Shown here: in pieces, positions 36,441 through 48,409 of the stretch
Position numbering within the stretch: the stretch's first letter is position 1
Layout of the letters: each line of letters begins with the position of its first letter
DNA from: Toxonevra muliebris
Lineage: Eukaryota > Arthropoda > Insecta > Diptera > Pallopteridae
Length of the DNA stretch: 64,000 nt
Reading direction: 5' to 3'
Assembly: GCA_963691655.1 (NCBI GenBank)
Contig: OY829328.1
Coordinates: 32,879,890 to 32,943,889, forward strand
The notes under the pieces: generated by a model
The model's input: the letters and a program-made list of their open reading frames with translations, nothing else
Databases searched by the model: none
What the model was told of the DNA's origin: nothing
Made by a program: the position numbers and the translations under genes

Positions 36441-36570
36441 AATGGACAAGATTATTCCTTATTCTTATAATTGATAGTAAATCGTAATAGCTAAAAACAA
36501 CAATAACTAATTATGTTTACCTTTTTGCCTGTTTAAGTTATTAAATTTTTAGGTGTTTGAAAATCTTTTG

Positions 36571-36646
36571 GGGGGAAGGGGGGGGCGGAAGAAATTTCCC
36601 CCTGTCGCCCCCCCCCCCCTTGTATCTGCGCCTCTAAAAGTAAAAA
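36571..36646. mobile_element. Two facing G/C-run hAT-like ends
   Basis: CTTTTGGGGGGAAGGGGGGGG followed within 20 bases by C runs and TGTATCTGCGCCTCTA, whose reverse complement TAGAGGCGCAGATACA plus G run is a hAT-type terminus. This is part of the nested cluster that begins at 32666. Confidence 0.4.
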
Positions 36647-36649
36647 TTC

Positions 36650-39480
36650 TTAAGAAACATCTTTTCAATTTCAACAAATCTGATTCCACAAAGGTTACTA
36701 ATGATTAACACTTAACCCGTACAATACGACAAGACCAAAATGACTCTTTCCTTCCTTTTTAAAAATCTCTTCCACTCTTATTATAATTTAACTCACATTG
36801 CATGAATGGGTATGAAAAAGGGTATCACGTGCTATTATATCAAATATAAATAATAACACAAAACACAGTAAGACTCTGAATTAAAGATTAAAATTATATG
36901 GTATTAAGTATTTGAGAAAATAAGCAAAAATCTCAGCTTCTTTAAAGCGGTGGAAACTAAAATATTGTGTTTGATAATCCAAACTGACATTAATCTAATA
37001 AAAATAAAATATTTTTTATACCACATGCACATATTCATGTACAAAGTTATATAAAAAATGTTATATGTAAATTTCAAAAACCTTTTAATAACGTCAAAAA
37101 TCTGCCTTTAATATGCGGCAGCACGTATTCTCACACACACACTACAGCCTATTGAATATTAAACCAAGCCAGGAAACAAAAAATTGGTATGAAAAAAACA
37201 AAAAAAAAACAATCCCCGGGTATTTATAATAAACCAGAAACCAAAAAACAAAAATATATTTATACATATATTTATAAGGACATGCACTTAATTTATGTTG
37301 CAATAGAGAACGAGGCCCCCTAACCCAACCAAAAAATATTAAAAATAAGGAAAAGGGTTGCCGCCGGCTATCTTACATATGTACAAATCAACAACAAATG
37401 CACTAGCATGGAGAACAAATCGTATGGAGTGAGCGAAAAAAACATACCTACTATTTTTTTCTGAAAAGGGTGAAGTTACTGTTTTTTTTATTTTGGTTTT
37501 CAAATGTCAACTCGTGAGTGAGGCTTTGGGGCGCTATTGCTACCAAATTACGCGCTTGTTTCTTTATTTTTTTCTTCTCCCTATCTCTCTCTTTCCCTCT
37601 ATACGTTAGATTTTTGTTCTACGACTCCTTCTTTGCATGGATTGTGAAAATTTGATGCTTTCAAACTAATCGTTATTTTTGTACTTTTTACCTAAAGTAA
37701 TCAGATTTTTTTTTTTTGCACTTTTTCATTTAAGGGCGAGGAAGCGAGAGGGATTAATATGTTTTATACCTCATCCTTTGCTTTTCTCGCTTAACTCATT
37801 GCATATAAATAAAATACGCTATAAATGACACGATTATTTTTCAGTGTTTTTTTTTTTTTTTTTTTTTTTTGGGTGTACGTTTTTGTGAAAAGGGTCGGAA
37901 TCAAATAATTTTGATAAGGGTCATAATTATAATGAGAAATACGGGTGCACACATACATTCATACGAGCTCACATGCACATGTGATTTTTGTATGCAAAGT
38001 TATTATTTGTTAAACACAATCAAAAAAAAAAAAAAATTGAATAAGGGGGAAGGCAGATAAAAGGGACTTAAACATGATTTTGAATTTCGGGTGATGCATC
38101 AAAAATCTTAGTAGAACTTTAAATTTTATTTTCCAACATGAGGGGTGCAATATCGTACTACTTTTGAAGGTATGGAAATAATCAATTCGGCGCTGATAAT
38201 GACGTTTTACGCCATGCCTCACTCACATATACAAGGGTGGTACAAAGCAAAAAAAAAACACAGAATAAAAAAGTTATGCTCTCCCTTTATAAAATACTAT
38301 AGTAAGATGAATGACACACTCACACAAGGGAAATGAATTTGAAGTGTGTCTAAATAATACTTAAATTTAAAAGAGGAAAATTTATGAAATGAAATTTGAA
38401 ACTCCCCCTTTTTGTTGAATGCCTACAATATCGATGACCTCTAGCACTTACTCACAACTCATATGCACGTAGATACGATCGACTTTGTTTGTATGTGTGT
38501 GTGTGTGTGTGTGTGTATGTCTTAAGTAAACTTAAACATTTTATTATTTGTAAAACTTATCGGTGGTAAATCTCTACAACTTCGCTCACATGCCACTTAA
38601 GTGCCCCTTTTTTACTTCCACCACATGGAGACGCAGAAATTCATGTACATCGTATACGTGAAGGTACTTGTATTTTTAGCTTAACTGAAAGTTAGATAAA
38701 AATGTTTATTTATAATTTTTTGTTTTGTTTTAATAATAAATAAGATTGCCTGCTAGATACTCACTCATACAATGTATGTACAATTGGAAACTTAGAAGTA
38801 TTATATATGCGTTCAACAACTACAACAACTACGACCACGACGATAACGGCTACTACTTTAATAACAATGTAAATATTATACATTAGCAAATATTTATGTT
38901 TGTTTGTTTGCATTGCATGTTTGTCAATATTGAATAAAGCTTTAGTTATTTTTTCTTTTCATTTCATTTTATTTTATTATTTAATATTTTTTATAGTTAT
39001 ATATATATATATTTTTTTTTTTATTTTGCTTTATTTTGAAATGCGTGTGGATATATTACAGTATTATAGTTACTGCCTCTCGCTTCTAATAATAAATAAT
39101 TTTTATATTTTAATAGTTATATCTTTATCTTTTATTTATTATTATTTATGTGCATTCGTAATTGTATGTGACATGAACATGTAAATGCATTTACATACAC
39201 ATGACCACATGTGCATGTAACCAATATTTGAAAGTGATTGTTATGTCAAAAGCGGCAAGGACATTTCTTGTCTGATTTTACTGCACGTTAGTTATAAATG
39301 AATTAATGCAAAAAAAAAAAAAAAAAAAAAAATGTGTATGATAAATATTGCAAATGACTAAAGATTATTTTGGAAAAAATAATTGAAAAATGTATTATAG
39401 CCCAGTCGGTAGAGTAAAAAATGCACCAAAAGTTCATAAAAATTCTTAACTGTGATTTTTTTTCAGTAATTGTTAGTGAG
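36650..39480. other. Non-coding sequence with homopolymers and (GT)n
   Basis: No gene recognised. T24 or so at about 37847-37870, (GT)n at about 38494-38516, TA-rich at 38999-39010, A24 at about 39308-39331. Confidence 0.55.
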
Positions 39481-41420
39481 GGTATGATAGATTCAAAAAC
39501 CACAAAAATCAGTCCTGGGGTTGCAGAGCGACCCCAAAAAAAAAAAACCTTTCTTTGGTGAAAAAACCTTTTTGTACTAATAACTGGTTAACCGTTGGAG
39601 ATATCAAAAAATTATCTAGCACATAAAAAGCTTAAGTGATTTTCTAAAAAAAAAGGTGCTATGTAATTTTTTCGTATATGTCATAGTTTTCGAGATATTC
39701 AATATTTAAGAAATTGTAAATTTAGTACTTTCGATGTACTGTGGAAAAATTGAAATTTCTAACTTTAACAGGATTTTTAGAAGTAATGTCTTGAATTAAA
39801 AGATAATACATTTATAACATATAGTGAAACCATTTATTTTTATTAGGCCTGCAAATAGTAAAAGTAGTAAAAACCAACAGACAATAGCAGAGGATGTTGA
39901 ACTTTATATTCTCTTCAAAACCCTTTTTGATTTTTCTTCCTAGCTTGTTTGGTTTTCGAGTAATTCAATTTTTCCTATAGGTTCCGCACTGAAATAATTA
40001 AAGACGCGCGCGCATCCACAGTTAAATTATCGTTCCATTTTCTTTCTTTCCCTGAAGAAAATGATTCATATCATAGAGTACATAAGAGGATAGTACTGAG
40101 AGCCATCATCGACGTCTCTGCTTATTTATTTATTTTTTCACATCAGAACATAGTGATTGTGATGATTTTAAAAGAGATTTCAAAAAATATGTATCAAAAT
40201 ATATTTCCAATTTTAACATATAATAACGCCACAAGTATGCTTTCACTAATTCAAGAAAGATTGTCTGCGGAGAGCTGCGATTTTTAAAGTTAATAAATTT
40301 TTCCGTGAGACCAATAATAAAAATTAAACCAATAATATGCCAATAACAGTCCACAAGGTCCTTGTTCACGGCACCGACATAATGGAGCACTTCAGTTTTC
40401 TAATTGGAGCTCTATCTGAGGAAGTTTTAGAATCGCGCTACAAAGATATTAGAAGATTTTGATTAAATTTTACAAGAAAAACTTCTCCTGAAGCATCAAA
40501 TCGTGATCTGATGGTTTCTCTTCTCATGTTATCAGAGGAAATCACAAAGATAAAATATACAAGATTACCTTTTATATGAAATTTTGTCTGTAGAGCAGTA
40601 TCAAGTACTAAATATTGAATAGTATTGATGATAGCGACTAAGCGAATAATTGTCTTGCAATTTCTTAATAACACTGTGCCACAAAATTTAGTTTTTTTCC
40701 ATTGGACTGGTGATTTGACATGTGGTATAGAGTAATTTGGAGCCGCTGAGCTCGAATCTGAATACGATTTTGCCCCATCACTTCAGGTTCTTGATATAAT
40801 GGTACATGAAATCATGAAAGTGGCTTTATTAAGACTGTACCAGGGCATTTTTAATTTGTGTTTTATCGTTTTTGGTGTCAATAGAAAAGTTGCTTACAAG
40901 AATCCTCCATCTAAGTTTCATATTCCGAATTTTTTAGAGACTTTTAAGTGACATGTGGCTGCTTAATTATATTGAAGGATAAGAAAACTGCTTTATAAAT
41001 TAACATGTTCTGTTTCATTCTTATGAAGCTTCTATTTCTCACATTTTAGAAATTTTCTAAGTAGGCGTGGCAGCACACCCATTTTTCTTTCATTGAACAA
41101 AGATATATACATAGATCTACATACCGAATTTCGTCATTATGAAATAGATATTTAAAAAGTTAATGCAATTGAAGTGTTTGATTTATATGGGAGGTGGGCG
41201 TGGTAGTAATCCAGTTGGTACCATTTTTGGCATACGACTTTGCTTTAATTAGACTATCTCGACTGCTAAAAATTATCAATAGTAAACAACGTTTACTATT
41301 TTATAGGCGATCGTTACACTGTGCGTCGCATGGTAAAAAAAATTATATTTACACTACTAGTGGCTCCAGAGACTGCAAAAAGGGAGTTTAGTGGTTCAGT
41401 CAATATTTTTTTCATTATTA
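39481..41420. repeat. Repeat mosaic, including a segment repeated at 61801-61865
   Basis: 39779-39843 is an inverted copy of 61801-61865 (core ATAACATATA then TTATCTTTTA(A/G)TTCAAGACATT read on opposite strands), so this stretch contains dispersed repeat DNA. On the minus strand, 40790-40438 and 40390-40130 hold open stretches that I do not recognise (e.g. YWHIIGLIFIIGLTEKF). They are interrupted by stops and sit between repeats. GTAGGCGTGGCA and GTGGGCGTGG motifs at 41061 and 41194 flank 150 bases of repeat-like sequence. Confidence 0.4.
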
Positions 41421-43801
41421 TTGGATCTGCTGGGTGTTATATATATGTTTTATGAGTCATCAATACTTACTTTTTAAACATTAGTCAAAGCATTAGTTAC
41501 TTTGAGCTAAAAATAAAATCCCATAATTCACGGAATGCGAAACTCTTCCAGATGAAAAATCTAAAATTTAAAAATATTAAAATTGGGTCATTTTATAAAT
41601 AAGGGAATAACTCATTTAATTTTACAAATATGTACACAAATCAGATTCTGAGTTTCTCTGACTAATGCTACGTATTCTAAAGCAAAATTGCATTAAATAA
41701 ACTTGCATTAAATAAAGTCAACATATACTTAACTACCCGTTAAAGTTTTCCGCATGAATCCATACATTTATCACCAATGCAACGTGCATAAAAATTTAAT
41801 AAATAAAATGCTAATATACTTAATGTAGCGTAAAAAAGAAACTTCAACAAAAAAATCAAATTTTTCATTCATTATACAAAAACGGGGAAAAAAAATTACA
41901 AATTCAAATTAAATATCATGTAAAAAAGCTTTAGACGAGCACCTCATAAATTACCTGCTTTTTTATTTATTTATTATTAGGTTTTTTTCTTTTCTAAACG
42001 CAATATTTCAACTTTCAACCTTTCTCGCTCATGCACGACACATCTAGTTACCACGTACATATTTATACTCGCGTTAGCTTAGGGTAGCTACTAGCTAGTA
42101 ATTTCTAAAAAAAAAAATAAAGTAAAGAGGGCAATTTAATTTTCCCCCAGAACAACAAAATTTTTGATGACATTTAACTGTCACATACGAAAAATAACAT
42201 TATTACAGTTGTGTGACGCTAATAATTTTCCCTTTGCGGTTATGGACAACAAAAAACAATTTTCTCCCCTATTCCCCTATGTTCATGCACACACTTAACT
42301 ACATACGTACATACATACATACATACATAGATACCGACTACCTACTGTAATAAAACAATATAGATACAAAATATACATGCCTAAATGAAAGCAGCTCACA
42401 AAATACCCTCACTGCAATTACTAACAAAACTCTGCCTGAAGTTTAGGCCTTGCCTGGCAGTCAACCGCATTGAACGAATTTTTGATGTGTATGTGTGTGT
42501 GTGTGTATATTGTGTATACATGTAACCCTCGTTCACAAATAGCTAAAAATGTTCATATGAAATATTTGAACAAAAACAAAAACACAACAACAACAACAAA
42601 AAAAGGGCAAAATGTGAAAGAAGACAACAACAACAACGACAAGAGAAAATGCTGAAAGAAATTACTATAATGGAAAAAGGGAACGTGTCTGTGTGACAGC
42701 CAAACGGACGGACGGAGAGACAGATACAACAGTCAGACCTAACATACGACCGACGTTTCTTCCTTAGACTATCTTTGCGCACGTCCGTGCGTTTGACTGT
42801 TTGTCAAGCAGACAGACGGATGGACAGACAGACGAACTAACAAATAGACTGTTAGCTTCTATGTCGTCTGTCCGTCTGTATGTGTGTATGCTTGACGTTC
42901 ATGATGCCTGCCTGCCTGCTGTTACATACTTACATACATATTTCAAATAATGTTCTTTCGTTCCATCATTTCCCCCCTCACTCAGCCTTTTCTTTTCAGT
43001 TTACTGTATTGTTGTTGGTGCTGTTGTTCACCATACATACATATGTATGCATTCAATTCCAATTCCCTCCACTTAGAGAGAAAATGTTGGAAAAAAAAGA
43101 TATATATTTACGGAACTGTATAAAACGAAAAACAAAAACCCAAAAAAAACAGCAAAAAAAAATAAAACAAGAAAAAATAAGAAAAAAAAAAAAATCAACA
43201 TGAAAAGCATACATTACACGGTTCATGCCCCTTGGGGTTCTTGTAGCACAATACAACAACACACAGCACCGAGTATAGTATAAAATACACAGCACACTGT
43301 TTATACATACATACAGCATATGTATGCACGTGTATTTACTGCAGAAGAGAGAATTTATACTGGCGCTGAGGGTATACGATGTTTTTGAATTCAACAAAAC
43401 AACAACAACAACAACAAGAACAACAATGATATGAATAAGACCAACAACAACGAGGACAAAATATACAATTGCAAATTAAACTGCACAAAAATTCTGTGCA
43501 AAGGCAAGAATTTTATATATATGTATGTAAACCCAGTAGGTAGTAAATGAAACACTCTAAAACGAAGCCTTGTCAAAATGACAGTATCTCATATTTTCTT
43601 CCCTACATTTGACTATGTAAAATATTCTTTTGAAAGTACACAGACTGAAATTTCGTTTGTAGGTGAAAAAAATAAACCGATATTTTTCGGTTTCTCTTCA
43701 CACTTCTTTGCCATTTTTATGAAAACATATTCTATATTTCCCTTAAAAAAATACACACAGCCTTAACTTATAAATTTTCAAACCTGACCGACCCATAACT
43801 A
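41421..43801. other. Non-coding, microsatellite-rich sequence
   Basis: (ACAT)n at about 42301-42329, (CAA)n at about 42585-42598 and 42626-42637, ACGGACGG/CAGACAGA motifs at 42700-42860. No gene recognised. Confidence 0.55.
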
Positions 43802-44896
43802 CACACGCGCTCAAAAAAAAAGCCGACCTAAAATTTTTTCGTTGATTTTCATTTACTACTGCTTACTGTCATTTTCGAGTTTGTTTGTTGATTTTCTGAC
43901 TGCGTAACTCAATTTCTGATTTACATATGAGTTTTATATCGATGAGTACAGTTCGGTCTTAAAATATTTGAAGGTTAAGTGAATATTAAAAAATAAGTTA
44001 TGGTATTAACACAATGGCAAAAAATTGAAATTATTGGATATAAGCGGCAAAACTTAGAAAATGTTTCAATATCGAAAAAAGTGGGCTGTCACGAATCCTC
44101 AGTAAGAAGATTCTGGAAGAAATTTTTGGAAACCGGGAGTCGGACACGCCTATCTGGCAGTGGACGTCCAAGAAAAACAAATGGACATGAGGACAGAGGT
44201 ATAGTGGGTATAAGTTTATAAAATTTAAAAAAAAAAACTTCACCAGAAATCTCTTCAGAGTTCTCTCAACTCTAAAAAATGCATAAAATGAAAAAGTTGA
44301 GAAATAAAATAAACGAAAATGATCTGGATGCACGAAGAACTGCGAAAAAGCCACTGTTAACAGCAAAGATGCGTTTAAATCGTTTAAACTGATACAGGAA
44401 AAGGAGAAATTGGTCTTCTAATGATTGGGCTCAAGCCATATTCTCTGAAAAGTAAAGAAAAGAAAGTAAAATAAATTTTGTTGGTCCAGATTCAGGAGTC
44501 ATGGTGCACCGCAGACCAAACGAAAGATACAGTGATGAATGCAACCAAAGTTTCATTTGTTTACAAAATTTAAAAATATCGTTATTTATATATAAGTAAC
44601 ATGTAACATATTAAAAAACATCATTTTCTCTCATTACAAATTTTTTTTTTATTATCAAATTTGTGAATTTGACTCTGACATATAAGCTTTTTGGTAGCGT
44701 ATACTGTTCTTGAATGGAATACATGCTTTAAGTACAGCAATTTTTTGTTGAAACTTTTTAAAAACCTAACGAAATGTTTTTAATAACATAATTTTAATAA
44801 ACTTAAACAAAAAAAAAAAGAAATTGGTTTAATAATAAATAAAAGAATAAGAATATTTTATCAAACCTAAAAATCGGCTTTTTTTGAGTGCTTTTT
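43802..44896 (+). mobile_element. Tc1-like transposon, internally deleted
   Basis: Left end CACACGCGCTCAAAAA then AAGCCGACC; reverse-complemented right end GCACTCAAAAAAAGCCGA (about 44874-44891). TA precedes the left end at 43800-43801; the right flank is eroded and the exact end is uncertain. It encodes the first half of a Tc1-type transposase; at about 1.1 kb it is shorter than the 1.6 kb usual for the group. Confidence 0.7.
44000..44570 (+). pseudogene. Tc1-type transposase, N-terminal half, broken
   Basis: MVLTQWQKIEIIGYKRQNLE from ATG 44000 begins a helix-turn-helix domain with ISKKVGCHESSVRRFWKKF, then a linker with the GRPR motif (SGSGRPRKT, about 44155-44181) that contacts DNA minor groove in this family. 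After stops near 44221, other frames give DARRTAKKPLLTAKMRLNRL (about 44328-44388), NWSSNDWAQAIFSEK (44409-44453; the family has FSDES there, so the first catalytic Asp appears lost) and INFVGPDSGVMVHRRPNERYS (about 44471-44535). The remaining DDE domain is missing. Several stops and frameshifts make it inactive. Confidence 0.8.
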
Positions 44897-46890
44897 CTGA
44901 AAGAAGATATCTGCTTTAGATTTTAGAAGTGCTATCTGTTAACGCTTTCTTAAGTTAAAGTATTATCTTTTCGAGACAACTAAAGTCCACTTAAATACAT
45001 AAAAGCATACATTTTATGTATATTTTAAAATGAGTACCGAAATCACAATATTCTTATCGTTTATTTATTTTTTTCATTTTCATTAACTGTGAGTGAGAGC
45101 CTGCTCTAAATTACTAGATATCCAGAATCTATCTGGAGCTGTAATGCGCTCTTATATTGTTCTTTTAACGTGGAATATACAATAAATCTAGCTGGAGATA
45201 TGGTCCACAGAAAAAGTGTTTCAATGTACTTTAAATTTTCTTAATACGTAGTCAGATGTCTAATTAAGTGATTTTGATACTTTTTTTTTAGCATTAACGC
45301 TATAAAAAACTCGTTTACAATGGCTGCAAACTGCGATAAGGCGATAAACAAGCTAACTGTTATTTGAATTAAATTGTTTTGGTCTTATTTCAAGGCCAAG
45401 ACATTGAAGTTTTTACTACGAGATAAGATTTATTTCTGTGTGCTCTAATTTTTTAAGTATTAAAAGATTTTGTAGAATAGAAATATTGTTCTTCATATTT
45501 CCTAAAAGTGCGATCACGTGCGGATTCTGGATTTGGAAGTGTATTTTAAGAAGTAACTAAAGTTTTAAATATTTCTTGAACACTTTCTTCAAAAGATTCA
45601 TAATTTTTAGCAGACTCGCGTGCATATTCATTTCCCTTTTATTCTGACGTGTTCTGACGCTCAACATAATTTTGATAAATATATTATCAATATTCCGATT
45701 TTTATATTTTCTGTGTAGGTTAATTTGCTTGAATGCTTTCATCATCGGTTCTAGACCCTTCTTTTTCGACAATGTTAAATTTATCCGAAATGCACTCTCG
45801 TGTGTCCGTAAGTATATTTTTCATGTTTTACATAAAGCAAGCATTAGAATCGCTTCTTCGGCGCTTCATTATACCACTGGGTATATGAGTAAACGTGTGA
45901 CTGAAAGCATTTGCATGATGTTATAAGCAACGAACATTGGCAATTGCATTTATCCGATATTTTAAATGGTAGTGTTGCCCATCAACAACATCACTACTAC
46001 TACTACCACTGTTAATATACACTGTAAGTGTGTATGGATGAATCTCAATTTGTATGGTCATTGAGTATAGTTCGCCTCGTTTTTTTCCACAGCTCATTTC
46101 TTTCATTTTTCAGTTTAAATTTTTTGAAATATTATTGAAAAATGTTTCACTTGAAATTCACTTCACTTGAGCAGACAACAAAAAAAAATAAATAAATAAA
46201 TGGAAGGGTAAAATGCATTGCCACACACACACAAACATATGCATTAATTGTTGCCATATCAAAATGGCAAATGAATTAAATTGTCGTATCGCATTTACAC
46301 TGACTACTGCTGAGGGGGTAATGCCGGCACTTTGCGCATACGTTCAAAAAGGCATAAATAAAAAATAGGGTGTTGTAAAAAATGACGCTTAATTAAATGT
46401 TTCACTTGCAATCGAAAATGATTGGTATATTGTCATTGTCAGCGTTTGTTTTGTTTTTTTTTCTTTTTTTGAAAGAAATAATTGAATGAGGAATAAATTG
46501 AAATATATTGTAATCCGTAAATGATAAGATTTGCGGTATTGAAGCATATTAATTTCAAATAATTCTTCGCAGCAAGCATGATTAATATCAGTTATCGCTT
46601 TGAACAGATTTTTGCTTTCACAAATTCAGTGATTCGTAAATATTAAACTCATTTAAAAATTAACCCTATTGCTTTTTGATGAAGCTTGTAGTTCAAAAAC
46701 TGTCAAAAAATACAAGTTTATCATACTAAGCAAACGATTACAATGTCCGTGAAAAAAACAATAATTGTGACAGTTTTCTTTCAATATCTCTATTCAGTGA
46801 AGATATTTGGAATCAAATCTGCAATTCTGGGCTACGATTTCAAATGTCAGTAGCTTATATTTATAGGATATTGAAAGGTTAAGAACTATC
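44897..46890. other. Non-coding sequence with one MITE end
   Basis: 45768-45806 carries the GAAATGCACTCTCGTGTGTC terminus of the 53253-53782 MITE family in inverted orientation, without its partner. The rest holds only A/T runs and a (CA)n at about 46222-46232. No gene recognised. Confidence 0.5.
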
Positions 46891-46896
46891 ATTAGG

Positions 46897-46941
46897 ATCA
46901 CTGATGAGGAATCGTAGCGGATTCCGAAACGGCCGTCTGAT
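46897..46941 (+). ncRNA. Hammerhead ribozyme, complete consensus
   Basis: In order: ATCA (stem I, 46897-46900); CTGATGA (46901-46907); stem II GGAATC/GATTCC with a six-base loop (46908-46925); GAAA (46926-46929); C-GGCC-G, a two-pair stem III counting A-U with a tetraloop (46929-46936); cleavage triplet GTC (46935-46937); TGAT (46938-46941), which pairs perfectly with ATCA. All invariant core bases of the type I-like minimal hammerhead are present. Cleavage would occur after C46937. Such minimal ribozymes are known in Penelope-like elements and retrozymes. Confidence 0.8.
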
Positions 46942-47096
46942 TTGCCCGTCTCTATATACACTGTTGTTGTGATGACTACATATATACGTTCCTTAAGTTT
47001 GTTGTTATATATTACCTAAATTAACTAAAAACATGGAACAGTAATCAAGACTTTGAAAAATTAACGCTTAGATTTAATTTTCATAGTCTACTAAAA
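46897..47096 (+). mobile_element. Penelope-like element fragment (hammerhead-containing terminal region)
   Basis: About 200 bases starting with a hammerhead motif, homologous to the minus strand of 26885-27088 along the whole length downstream of the ribozyme. Upstream of the ribozyme the two loci are unrelated, so both copies begin at or near the ribozyme. Confidence 0.62.
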
Positions 47097-48409
47097 ACAT
47101 AATAGATTATAGTTAGTTAATTATTGTTTTTATTTTCAATATTTCAAAACAAACAAAAAATGTATTTATATAGTTTCAAAAAATTTATACTTTATATAAG
47201 AACATACGACTATGGCAATTCTAAACTTTAAATAAATGCATAAAATTAATAAAAATTTCAAACATTAGATTTTAATAATTGAATTCGATAATTAATTGTT
47301 TTCTGTATTCTAGAAACTTTAAAATATACGATACTAAATTTTGCCATTGACTACATTCCCCATTAAGGATACATATTATTTCTTTTTCTAAAAGTTCATC
47401 TTTACCAAAGTATTGATGTCTATATTCCTTTAGAATGGGGCAAATGCCTATAAAATGGTTGATATCTTCATCTTCTTTTCTATTGCATAATGAGCACAAT
47501 TTGGTTGCATTTGTTTTATATCTAGTTGCATTTAATTCAATTAAACCACAACGAGCCTTAAAAATCCACGTAATTTCGTGTTGTTTATTGCTGTACGCAA
47601 AGTAAAGTTGCTCTTTTGTATAGTTTAATTTCCTATAAAATCTATTTGTTTCTGATGCTCTTCTCAGTCTTGCTTCATAACTTGAGTCTCTCAATATATT
47701 TTTAAGTTCGGTTCATCTGCTCTCCCATTCGTTTTGAGTAGAATCTTCAGTAGGCCATTGTAGACTATGTTCTCTACCCAACTGATTAATATGCTTAACC
47801 CAAAATAGCTTTCCTTTTAATAGTTTTTGTGTTAATATGTGGCAATCGTTGGCGATTGTATTCAAAAATTATTTTTGTAACGTATCTCAGATGTAGATCT
47901 TGATACCCTCCATCCCCGTCTCAAACATTAGTATATAAGAGGTAGGCGTAAAATCCGGTAATTTTAATACTCTTCTTATAAAAAATCGGTGCCACTTGTC
48001 TACTTGTTCAAAATAAGTATATCCCCAAATTTGAGCACCGTATGTTTGTATTGCCCGGCACACGGCAAAATATAGTTTACATTTAGCTGCCAGTGAAATA
48101 TCTGGTTTATTTAAAAAGTTATTCCATGCAGCATTGAGGCTGTTTTTCGCCGCACAATTTTTTTTCTCAATATGTTTGGTAAAATTCATTTTTGGTGTGA
48201 ATATAATATCCAAGTAGCAGTACTGCGTTGGAATTTTAATTGGATCACCTTTAAAAACCCATTTTTCCTGACTAGATACCTCTACGTTCCACTGATCGCA
48301 ATATTTTTCAAGCCTGCATATCATATTGTGCATTACATTTATGTAATGCACAAGAATCACGATATCGTCAGCATATAAGAGCAATCTAATATTTGTGTCT
48401 TCTATATTT

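Noticed and set aside
40130..40674. Minus-strand ORFs with a hydrophobic stretch, considered as a chemoreceptor exon
   Set aside because: No receptor motif could be recognised, the frames are interrupted, and the flanks are repeat-like.
42543..43576. Cys/Leu/Phe-rich minus-strand ORFs
   Set aside because: They are shadows of CAA and A-rich simple sequence on the + strand.
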